Source of the DNA: Prionace glauca
Taxonomy: Eukaryota; Chordata; Chondrichthyes; Carcharhiniformes; Carcharhinidae
NCBI GenBank assembly: GCA_037974335.1
Contig: CM075760.1
Coordinates: 51,327,619-51,391,618 of the forward strand
Length of the DNA: 64,000 nucleotides
Direction: 5' to 3'
Made by a program: the position numbers and the translations under genes. Positions 1 through 9,311 of the stretch are shown piece after piece. The notes beneath the pieces were generated by a model that ran no database searches, had not been told where the DNA came from, and saw only the letters and a list, made by a program, of their open reading frames with translations. How positions within the stretch are numbered: the first letter of the stretch is position 1; the number at the start of each line of letters is the position of its first letter.

Positions 1-250
1 CATTGGAATTTGGCATTTGACCATCCCCACATGGCACTCGGCACTAACACATTACTATTTTCTTGAACCAGGCCCCTGTTTATCTTAAAATACAGCCTGG
101 CTCTGTTAATACTCTGCTAGACCAGAGCTCAGTTTACATTGCACACGGCATTCTCTCTGGTTATGTAATATTTGATTCTCACCCTATATATATTTCACTG
201 TGGCAATTTTGTTCCTGCACTAACTATGCCTCTCTCTGAATTAGGTTTGT
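1..250 (-). repeat. Degenerate ~40-bp repeat block, reverse orientation
   Basis: This stretch carries recurring imperfect phrases such as ctgtttatcttaaaatac, ctctgttaatactctgc and cagtttacattgcac. They resemble the reverse complement of the phrase aatataaacagagaca found at 541-1640. I read it as a strongly decayed tandem repeat. No coding content is visible. The boundaries are approximate and the repeat family is not one I can name. Confidence 0.35.
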
Positions 251-540
251 TTTACTTCACGGTTTTGTGAGAAGAAGAGATAATATGTTGGGATAAAAAA
301 GATTGTTATCAGGCAAGATCCAGAAACGGGCAGTATTGGATCACTAGTATTTTACTGTGCTGTAATTTTCTTTGTTTTTTTGTTCTTCATTGACAGTGAA
401 TGCTACTCAGGACTTGATATCCACTTTCACTGCAGCCAGCAGAAGTAGATTTCAGATTTCTTTTCCAGTGTCCAAAACCTCACACGGTTTGTCCTTGCAG
501 AAGGATGCAGAGAATTGTGTTCTCCCAGCCACTTTAATCA
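251..540. other. Unrecognised AT-rich DNA
   Basis: No gene, RNA or clear repeat is seen. A short open frame at 372-572 starts with TTG, has no recognisable domain and runs into the next repeat block, so I do not call it a gene. Confidence 0.3.
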
Positions 541-1640
541 TTACTGGCATTGCCCAGTGCAGTAAAAACTGAGACCATGTCTAATACAATATAAACGTGG
601 ATATGGACAATTGCATAAATAAGATTGCATCGACTTTGATACAAACAGAGAGAAATTAATATAAACAGAGACAATGTCTCGTTTAATATAAACAGAAACA
701 TAGTGACATAGAATATAAGCAGGGACAGCGTCTAATTTAGTACAGACAGATAATATATCCAATTTACTATGTGCAAAGACAGACAACATATCATTCTACA
801 TGCAAGGTAGAATGAATTAGGGTCCAGTGGAAAATAAACGAAGGCATGGCTCATAATACGAGCTGACACAGGGTAAATTTACTGTAATATAAAGATACTG
901 GTTCAATCCCCATGAAATTTGTAAAGACGGCCGACTCTCCCATCAAAATCTTACAGGACAGGAGTAACATGGGGTTCGCTGCAGAATGCAAAGTCCCCTC
1001 TGTACTGGCAAATTAATAACTCCTAAATCAGGAATAGCATGAGTGAGATGCAAAGAGAATCTCCCTCTAAACTATCCAATTCAAACGTTCTTACAACATT
1101 ATACTGTCTATAAACAGAGTGAAACTCCGTCTATAAATCTGTTCAAACAAAATTAAGGCAGAAAGAGCATGGACACTCTTCTATGTAAAATCTCTCCTGC
1201 ACTCTTCCTTCCGAGATCCAGGAGGCAGGTTTAAATTAGTGTTAGGTATAGGGGAAAGAGCCGTCCACACAGTTCCACAAAACACACCCAGGCTAGGTAC
1301 AGCAGAGATTCGATACGGATTAAATCTTCCCTGACAAAGATATATCAACCATTCATAAACCAGGAACAATGAGTTCAGACGCAGAGTAAATATTCCTCTA
1401 CTCTGTCCAGTCAAATACTCCAAGGACAGGGACAACACCGGCTAAATATAGGGAAAGATTCCACATTGAATCCTTATCACCAGGTGGAACCGAGGTTCGG
1501 TGCAGAAGAAAATGTTTCAAGCATTTCAAGATCATTGATTTCTCAAGAGATCTTTTAGAGTAAATCTCAGTCATGGATTCCAATTTATTGAATTATATTC
1601 TGTTAGAAACCTGTACCTGTGGCTGAGAGAATACATTGGG
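541..1640 (+). repeat. Degenerate ~40-bp tandem repeat block
   Basis: Phrases of the form aatataaacagagacaatgtct recur with heavy divergence, for example near 590, 655, 685, 712 and 890, and more weakly to about 1600. Spacing clusters around 35-45 bases. Similar blocks occur at 25.44-26.5 kb in the same orientation and at 14.64-15.26, 18.18-19.13 and 20.08-20.39 kb in the opposite one. The pattern suggests an old minisatellite-like family dispersed through the locus. Confidence 0.45.
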
Positions 1641-1647
1641 CAAACAT

Positions 1648-1733
1648 TGATTTTATCGAGCCCGGGTCAGGCTCGAGGGGCTAGATGGCCTACTCCTGCT
1701 CCCATTTCTTACGTTCTTATGTTCTTTTGCTGT
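1648..1733 (+). mobile_element. CR1 LINE 3' terminal fragment
   Basis: The stretch contains the CR1 3' end found elsewhere in the window: a caggctcga..ggctagatggcctactcctgctcc block followed by decayed ATGTTCTT 8-mers. Only the last ~85 bases remain, a severe 5' truncation as is usual for LINEs. Confidence 0.7.
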
Positions 1734-2489
1734 GGAGTGAAGACGATGAACCATCGTGGAGAGACAAGACGCAGAACCAGACAGGAGAAAGACAGAGAAA
1801 GAGATGAAACACAGGAGATGTTCTGTGTTTTCTGTGTCATTACATTTCGGGATCAGAGGGATTATTTCCTAATTCTGAACATAGATATCATCATGATATT
1901 TTTCCTCACATAACTGATGAATAAATCATGTTGAAAAACAACCATTACTGGAATCCGTTGATTGATTTGCATGGTTCTCTCTATTTCTGTGCTGTGTTGG
2001 TGGGGAAATATTTGTTGTGTTTTTGTCAGTCAACAATCTCATTTGGAATTACTATTCTTGTATTTATTTACATAAATACCTCACTGTTTACAATGAAATG
2101 TTCATGACAGAAAAACCAGATAAACCGTCACTTATTGATCAGTTTCAACTCAAAATAGCGATTTATTTTAAGAATTTTAACAGTTGGTTCAATATGAATA
2201 AAACTTTTTGAACATTCATAACTCCGGCTGTACATAACTAAAATAAAATAAGACATTTCATTTCAGAATGAGTTCTGAAAGTTCTGATGTCACAATTAAT
2301 AAAGTATCTGTGAACAGGCTGATATTCCACTGAATGTTAATCTGATTGAGGATTTAATCTGTTTAAACACGACAAGTTAAATAAAAAAACAGATCTGATG
2401 TCTGAAATATTCCTTCAGAAATAGTGATCACACTCACATGAAGGAAGTGTAAAAATGTGGTTATCACTAAGAGATACGATTATTTTTCC
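1734..2489. other. Unrecognised AT-rich DNA
   Basis: This stretch has a purine-rich patch (1745-1820) and then about 600 bases of A+T-rich sequence. I see no supported gene, RNA or named repeat. Short open frames here lack domains and codon structure. Confidence 0.3.
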
Positions 2490-2965
2490 TCCCTCACAGG
2501 CGACAGGGAAGCGGGTCCGATTCTAACATTGGGTGACTGTGTGTGGTTTTCACATTCTATCCATATCCATGTGAGTTCCCTCCGAGTGCTCCAGTTTCCT
2601 TCCACAGTCCCAGGATGTGCAGGTTAGGTGGATTGGCTGTGATAAATTGCCCCTTAGAGCCCAATGATGTGCAAATTAGAATCATAGAATCCCTACAGTG
2701 CAGAAGTAGAGCATTTGGTTCATCAAGTCTGCTATCCGGCAGAGCATCCTTCCCAGGCCCAATGTAAATTGTCTATGCTAAATTTCCTGTTAGTGTCCAA
2801 TAATGTGTAGGTTCGGGGGATTAGTCTGTGAATATGTGTGGTTGCCGGGATCGGATGAAAGCTTGCCTAGGTAGGATGCTGTGCTGGAGAGCCCGCTGCA
2901 GAGTTATTGGACCGAATGACCATGTTGAACTGTAGGGATTCTATGATTTTATGCTTCTATGATCA
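2490..2965 (+). mobile_element. tRNA-derived SINE (type 1) fused to a fold-back fragment
   Basis: The block opens with a B-box-like gggtccgattc and the body phrase ccgagtgctccagtttccttcc, ending with gatgtgcaggttaggtggattggc. These match the type 1 SINE seen complete at 46634-46923. From 2681 a second fragment follows, bounded by the perfect 19-base inverted pair atcatagaatccctacagt (2681-2699) and its reverse complement (2929-2947). The result is a composite in which SINE body sequence occurs twice. Confidence 0.65.
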
Positions 2966-3689
2966 GGCAGAGCAGTGATTATATTCACATTAATCTCAGC
3001 GATTCCAAAGTATTACAAATTATGGGGGAATTTGAATGTATAGAACATTTTACCCGACCTCATGTCGCCCCAAAGTTATTAAAACTCACTGAGGTACCTT
3101 TGCTGAATTTAGTCGCTGTTCTCATGTTGTAACTAACCAGATAAGTTACGTACCACAAACTCCCACAAACCCGGTTGTGATAAATGGCCAACAAATTTGC
3201 GATTTTATTTGACAAATGAGGTTTTGGGTCGGACATTGGACAGAACAGATTTGCTGTTCATAATTATATCAAGAGATTTGACATCCTGGCATTGATATTA
3301 AATACGAATCTGGTTCTCTCTCTCTCTGATGATACCCATTGAGATGCTGAGTAGCACTGTTGCTGTTTTAGTTTTAGATTTCCGGAATCTGCAGCAATTT
3401 GCACTGATTTTATTGAATTTCTGGATGCGAGCGTCACTGACAAAGCTAACATTAATTGGTGATTGTGAACCATCTTGCTGAAACCTGCCCTCTGGATGGA
3501 TGACTTTCCACTGCAGGTTTAATACAACTGGGTGGCGTTCTCGGATATTTCAGTGGTGGTGAAGGGTTATTTTCATCACATGGAACTGGAGTCTGTGTAG
3601 GACAGACAGGGGAAAGATAGGAATACTCGGTTTATAGTTATTTGCAAAGCGAAGATGTTGTTTGAAATATAAAAACAATTTTGTGAATT
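2966..3689. other. Unrecognised AT-rich DNA
   Basis: No gene or RNA is evident. A short phrase around 3360-3400 (tttccggaatctgcagcaat) resembles interspersed repeat sequence, but not enough is present to classify it. Confidence 0.3.
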
Positions 3690-3815
3690 CTGGAATTCAA
3701 ACCCAAAGAGAAAATGCTGGAAAATCTCAGCAGGCCTGGCAATATTTGTAAGGAGAGGGAACAGCTGACGTTTCGAGTCCAGATGTCCCGAGACTGTCCA
3801 GCATTTTCTCTTCAC
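3690..3815 (+). repeat. Unclassified interspersed repeat (acgtttcgagtccagatg family)
   Basis: The sequence aaaatgctggaaaatctcag..ggaacagctgacgtttcgagtccagatg recurs at 34.65-34.76 kb and 35.84-35.95 kb, and in part near 19.9 kb. It has no visible coding or tRNA-like part. I regard it as one dispersed repeat of unknown class. Confidence 0.55.
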
Positions 3816-3867
3816 ATTGTTTTAAGTGTCTTTGGGTGGAATAAATTGATTCTGAATCTCTGGGGCG

Positions 3868-4262
3868 GACGTATAAGATGATGAATGGGATGGATAGGAT
3901 AGAGGTGGAGAGACTGTTCCCGCTCAAAAAAGACAGTAGGACTAGGGGGCACAGCCTCAAGATAAAGGGGGGGCGGTTTAGAACAGAGTTGAGGAGGAAC
4001 TTCTTCACTCAAAGGGTGGTGAATCTCTGGAATTCTCTGCCCGTTGAAGTGGTGGAGGCTGCCTCGCTAAATATTTTTAAGAAACGGGTTGATGGGTTTT
4101 TGATAAGAGAAGGGATTAAGGGTTATGGGGAGAGGGCGGGAAGGTGGAGCTGAGTCACGACAGATCAGCCATGATCTTATTGAATGGCGGGGCAGGCTCG
4201 AAGGGCCAGATGGCCTACTCCTGCTCCTATTTCTTATGTTCTTATGTTCTTATGTTCTTATG
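3868..4262 (+). mobile_element. CR1 LINE 3' end with 8-bp tail
   Basis: Sense-strand CR1 sequence. The C-terminal reverse-transcriptase-polyprotein remnant reads MNGMDRIEVERLFPLKKD then HSLKIKGGRFRTELRRNFFT, followed by a short 3' UTR. It ends in four consecutive TTCTTATG units (about 4229-4262), the short tandem 3' tail typical of CR1. The copy is 5' truncated at about 3868. The last ~90 codons are nearly free of damage, so it looks fairly young. Confidence 0.85.
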
Positions 4263-4504
4263 AATTGTGGGTTGATCCAAGACTATCATACTGAAGGAGA
4301 GACTATAAACACTATCAGGGACGGGCCGGACCCAGACCATCCAGTTGCTGCCCATATTGAACACTTTGTCTTTACAGCTCAGTCTCAGGGAGCCTCAGGG
4401 ATGCCCGGTTTCTGCCTCTGGCTGAGTCAACACAACCTCCGATTCGACACTTTAAACAAAAGCTATGAAAAGAAAACACACCTCACCCCGGGCACACTCT
4501 CTCA
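4263..4504. other. Unclassified sequence after CR1
   Basis: The sequence continues without a clear boundary after the CR1 tail. No domain, RNA or known repeat is recognised. It may be the upstream part of the element at 4505-4790. Confidence 0.3.
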
Positions 4505-4790
4505 CCTTTTTCCATCAGGGACTAGGTAAAAACAAATTCTGAGGAGACTACAAACCGACTCAGAAACAATTTCTTTACAGCTGCAATCAGATTTTTGAAT
4601 GGATCTACCTCGCATTAAATTGATATTTTTCTAGACCCGAGCTATGACTGCAACATAATATTCTTCACTCTCTCCCTTCCTTCTCTATGCACGGTATGCT
4701 CCATCTGTATAGTGCGCAAGACTGTGTACTAATATGTGTGGTAATAATGAATCGAATAAAATATATCAAAAAACATCGAGGATTATTCCC
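4505..4790 (+). mobile_element. 3' end of an unclassified non-LTR element
   Basis: A phrase pattern tttgaatggatctacctcgc .. ctctatgcacggtatgctc .. tagtgcgcaag ends in an A-rich tail (gaatcgaataaaatat). The same terminal phrase, cgtgcaagaaacaaaacctttcactgc, recurs at 47330-47430. Two independent copies with a shared A-rich 3' end suggest a retroposed element. The family is not known to me. Confidence 0.5.
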
Positions 4791-5170
4791 AGTGAATTGA
4801 TTGCTGACACTGGAATATTCAAGAGACAGCCTAACACTGAGGCAGAAAGAGTGAGATCCATTGGAACGTCTCTGCCACTCCAAAAGGTGAAATTATATTT
4901 GAGCCTCTGTTATAGAGAAAAAAACAATTTGATTGTAAATCAAGTCCCTTAATTTTGCACCCCCCTTCACAAGAGAATAGACATAAAGAAGATGACATGA
5001 CCATATCAGGGTAAAAACGCCAGCCTGATTTGCACATTGCAGCATAAATATAATCCATTTGAACAATTATTATCGATTTATGTAACTAATTGCTGGGATG
5101 ATTTTATTTCAGGTGTGGGTAGCCGTCACTGTAATTTGGGACTGGATACAAGAAGGAGGGAAGAAATGGC

Positions 5171-5470
5171 CTCATGTTATCGCGAGGCAATTAATGCACA
5201 AACTTAACTAATGTTCTCAGGACCCGACTTCGAATCCCACCACCACAGATGGTGGGATTTAAATTCAGTAAAAAAAAAGCATCTGGAAATAAGAATCCAC
5301 TTATAGTCATGATATCATTGTCGATTGTGTAAAAACCTACCTGCTTCACTAATGTATTTTAGAGAAGGGAATCTGCCGTCCTTACCTGGTCTGACCTATG
5401 TGTGATCCAAGAGCCACAGCAATGTGATTGGCTCTCACTGCCCTCGGACAAGAAGTAGGCAATCAATTCT
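5171..5470 (+). mobile_element. tRNA-derived SINE (type 2), sense
   Basis: A degenerate tRNA-like head ends in a B-box-like cgacttcgaatcccacc (about 5226-5242). Next comes a body with gaatctgccgtccttacctggtctg and agccacagcaatgtgattggctc. The same body in antisense lies at 42850-43200, with the head reading cgggattcgaacccgggtcc. The element is diverged and its 5' edge is approximate. Confidence 0.65.
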
Positions 5471-5494
5471 GATCAACCAAAGGTGCCCATGTCC

Positions 5495-5795
5495 ATAGAA
5501 TCATTACAGAGCAGAAGAAGGCCTTTTGGCCTGTCAGGCCCAAACCCACAACGTTCCCACCTCAGTCTATCCCCATCACCCCACGTATATTCCCTGCTCA
5601 TTCTCTTGTCACGATTGGACAATTCATCATCGTGGATCAACCTATGCGGCATATCCTTGAACAATGTGAGTAAATGAGCAGGCAATTGGAGAATATGCAG
5701 ACTCCACACAGACAGACCCAAACTGGGAGTTGAACCCGGGTCCCTGGCGCTTTGAGGCAGAAGCCCTAACATATTTGCCACCATGCCATCCACAA
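5495..5795 (-). mobile_element. tRNA-derived SINE (type 1), antisense
   Basis: The right end reads gttgaacccgggtccctggcgctttgaggcagaagccctaa .. ccaccatgcc, the reverse complement of the SINE tRNA-like head (A box TGGCA.. and B box GGGTTCAAC). The left end carries the tagaatcattacagagcagaa phrase also seen at 2681. The middle is diverged or partly missing. Confidence 0.65.
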
Positions 5796-5799
5796 ATTA

Positions 5800-7070
5800 A
5801 TTCAAAAAGGACAATCCTCATGTGATGCAATATTACACGTTAGATTTCCCCAACGGCTCCTTTATCCTGTGAAAATTAACACTGAAAGAAAACTGGTGGA
5901 CTTATAATTAATTGAGCTGACAGGGAAACATAACATCGACATCAACCTTTGACAGAGAATTTATAGAATCCGAATGGACACGGTGATCAGGAAAGTTCTT
6001 TGTCAACATCCAAATCATTGCTGCTCATTTTATTGGCCACCGGCTGTAGAACATTCACTGGTAGTGGGAACTCAGGATATTAGGACTTTGTGGCATATTG
6101 CACAATATCACAAAAATAAATGTTTTGTCTTCCACTAAACCAGGCCGTTTCTTCACTCATTGGCAGCTATGAGAGCGACTGTTAAATAATCGAAACCAGA
6201 TTGTGCTGGACAACAGAACATGGTGCTGATCAGGGATTAGCGAGGTTGTCTTTTTAAAGAGGTGCAGAACACTTAGAGTATTCCAGGAATCCGCGCTTTT
6301 CAAGACAATTGTATGATTTTATTTTACTTTTAATTATTTTCATTTTGGGGCCATTGCACTGATCTCATTGGACTGAGGGGGTGGGGAGGTAAAAATCTCT
6401 TCCTTGCAGGTCATAAAGTTACTCACAAAGTGGCTTTAATTGTTGGAAGGACATTTATTTGGAAGTTATACAAATGAAATAGCATCTGGCCAATTTACTC
6501 GTTCCCCATTCTATTTAATCACAGTGCAGCCCTTTAAAATATTTGCTTGGAAGGAATACCATTTAAAAACCTTTCTTTATTATGGGAATCAAGCATTTAT
6601 TGTATAACTGGATAAGTCCCATTTTATCCTTACATATTCGCGCTAATCTGTCCCACGCAGTATTTGGCAGCAGTCCAACCTGCTGCCAACTACCCCAAGA
6701 TATTTACAGGAAGCATCTGACGGTGTTTGTTCAGTAAGTCAAAGATCTGTTTCCTCAGTACTGAACAGTTGGCTGCAAGCCAACTTCAAACTCTTAGCAT
6801 TGTCAATAGAGCCTATTTATAAACAAATCTGCCCAGCAACAACTCGAGGCAACTTAATTATTATTTTTTAAAGCTGTAAACCTACATAAATGCTTCCCAT
6901 TTCATTGGAAAAAAAAGCTACCCAGATTCTCTGGCACCTTGTTAGTAACAATGATGATCTCTCCAACCCAACAATACACTGTGATGGATGGATAGAAATA
7001 AATACAGGCAGATTGTGAGAGTTGATTCAGAGAGGTGATATGTCTTATACTGCATAAATATGTAGGCTGA
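5800..7070. other. AT-rich DNA without recognised features
   Basis: About 1.27 kb of A+T-rich sequence with no supported ORF, RNA gene or repeat that I can match elsewhere in the window. It may be ordinary intergenic DNA or very old repeat material. Confidence 0.35.
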
Positions 7071-7074
7071 TGTT

Positions 7075-7361
7075 TTATTTCACTTTATTCTTCCATGGGA
7101 CGTGGGGGTCCCTGAAAAGAACAACATTTATTTCCGGTATTTAATTCCTTTTCAGCTGAGTGGTGTGGTATTGCCCAGTTATATATATGGCGGTCCATCT
7201 TGAGATACACCTTGCTGAGGCCAAGTAGGGATGGCAGATGTCCTTCATTGGGGAATCAGAGGGTTATCTCGTCGCTATCAGTATGAATCAAGATTTATTG
7301 ATTGAATTCAAATTCCACCAGCTGCCGTGGTCGGATTTAATCTCAATTTAATTCAATTTAA
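7075..7361 (-). mobile_element. Antisense retroposon fragment (type 2 SINE-like)
   Basis: The block runs from ttcttccatgggacgtggg through gcagatgtccttcattgggg to attcaaattccaccagctgccgtggtcgg. It is the same order of phrases as at 42850-43110, where the tRNA-like head is present. Here the head is missing and the element abuts a CR1 fragment at about 7362. Confidence 0.55.
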
Positions 7362-7905
7362 TTCCAGAGATTCACCACCCTTTGAGTGAAGAAGTTCTTC
7401 CTCAACTCCATTCTAAACTGCCGCCCCCCTCCTTATCTTGAGGCTGTGCCCTCTAATCCTGCTGTCCTTTTTGAGCGGGAAGAATCTCTCTACTTCTCCC
7501 CTATCCATCCCCTTCATTATCTCATACGTCTCTGTAAGATCCCCCCTCATCCTTCTAAACTCCAATGAGTACAAACCCAGTCTATTCAGCCTCTCTTCAT
7601 AGTCCAACCCCCTCATCTCTGGTATCAGCCTAGTGAACCTCCTCTGCACTCCCTCCAAGGCCAAAATATCCTTGCACAAGTGCGGCGACCAAAACTGCAC
7701 ACAGTACTCCAGCTGTGGCCTCACCAGTACCCTATACAATTGCAGCAAGACCCCCCTTCTTTTATATCCTTTCCCCCTCGCTGTGAAGGCCAGCATTCCA
7801 TTCGCCTTCCTGATCACGTGCTGCACCTGCCGGCTGGGTTTTTGCGACTCATGCACAAGGACCCCCAGGTCCCTCTGCACCGTAGCATGCTGCAGTTTTT
7901 CGCCC
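7362..7905 (-). mobile_element. CR1 LINE fragment, C-terminal ORF2
   Basis: On the minus strand a ~155-codon open stretch reads QRDLGVLVHESQK, LVRPQLEYCVQFWSPHL, EGVQRRFTRLIPEM and RGDLTETYEIMKGMDRGEVE, the region after the reverse transcriptase palm in CR1 ORF2. Both ends are lost: the 5' side stops at an AT-rich run and the 3' side lacks the CR1 tail. The closest relative in the window is the copy at 11839-12945. Confidence 0.85.
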
Positions 7906-8000
7906 TAGAAAAAGTAATTATTTATTTTTGAGAATTTATTTATTTTTATTTATTTATTTTTGTGAATTTTTACTATTTATTTTTGTGAATGGAGAATTAT
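7906..8000. repeat. AT-rich low-complexity run (TTTATTTATTTTTGTGAA)
   Basis: An imperfect repeat of tttatttatttttgtgaa lies immediately next to the truncated 5' end of the CR1 fragment. Confidence 0.7.
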
Positions 8001-8009
8001 TGGTAATAT

Positions 8010-8725
8010 TGGCATCAGGCGATGACCACCTCCAAAAAGGGGGAATCTGACCGTTGCCCCTTGTCACCCAATGATATTGCAACACTGAATCAACAACTAT
8101 CAACATCTTCGAGGTTACCATTGGCTAATCGCTGTGTTAGCTGGGTATATACATGCTCCAGCTGGAATATCAGCTCAGCCTGCTGTGAGTAACCCACCCC
8201 CTAACTCCCCAAACCTGTGCACCACCTGCACGACACATATTAGGGGAAAAAATGGTTCTCTCCACTTACTTGAATAGGTACAGTTCAAACAACATTCAAA
8301 AATCTTCATCCCATTCAGGCCAAAGCAACCGGCTTGACAGGTATAGCATTTGCAAATGCTCACTCCCTTCACCACAGAGAGCATCATTATGTACCATCTA
8401 CAAGTTTCACTTCCGAACCTCACCAAGGCTCCTTAGGCAGCCACACGGTGGGTTGCTATTTGCAAGGACAGGGGTAACGGTTACCAGGAAATATCACCTA
8501 TAAATTCCCCTCCAAGTCAGTCATATACCTGATGTGAAAATATATCATCCTTCCATCACTGTCGCAGGACCGAGATCCTAGAACTCCCTGTGTAACAGGA
8601 CCGTATGGGTATCTACACCACAGGGTCTGCAGCAATTCAAGAAGGTAGCTTACCACCAGTTTACTAAAGGCAATGAGGAATAGGCAACAAATACTGACTA
8701 GGCCAGCAACGTCCATATCCCTTAA
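8010..8725 (+). mobile_element. 3' end of a second non-LTR retrotransposon family
   Basis: The stretch keeps the order of a LINE 3' coding end and UTR: a tatcaacatcttcgaggttacc phrase, gagtaacccacccc, an ..accatctacaagtttcac.. segment, ttcccctccaagtcag, gaactccctgtgtaac and a final cactgactaggccagcaacgtcc-like end. It is not CR1-like in sequence. A related antisense fragment appears at 24479-24720. It is heavily decayed and no frame stays open. Confidence 0.55.
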
Positions 8726-9311
8726 ATTAAAACATCAACATAGCAATATTTATGTATGGATGATAACTAATGAACGCAATTGGGTATCTTTGTAAATGGA
8801 TTGCAATTAATGAAAATAAATATCAACTTTCTGAACATTTACCACCTCTTTCTCTGCCAGAAGATAGGTTCCGTTCCACAGGAGATTCATGATTCAGAAA
8901 CATCACACTATCCGAAGACAAGGAAGACAGAAGAGACGGCAACATCTGTAGGTGTATCTCAATCTCATTACGGGACAGGCCTTTGATAGGATGACGATTT
9001 TGTTACTCATCTGCTTGAAGACCGGGATTAACCTGAAGCACAGTGTTTTCTTTATGTTGAGAGATATACATATCATACTCATACATGGATGAATCTCAGT
9101 GAGACATTCGACACTAACATCAGGGCAGAGAGTACAACATTTGGGAGAACTAAGCTCTCCATCAAAAAATTCTCGGTCTCATTTATGACACAGAAAAGGA
9201 CAATTTACAACACAACTGATAGCCTCATGGACAACACTTAGGGTTGAATCAATCTCTCAAAAATTGACCACCTCAGTCATCAACAAATGTGAAATACGAA
9301 GAAAAGACACC
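8726..9311. other. Unrecognised AT-rich DNA
   Basis: No supported gene or RNA. An open frame at 8780-8986 has no recognisable motif. Confidence 0.3.
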
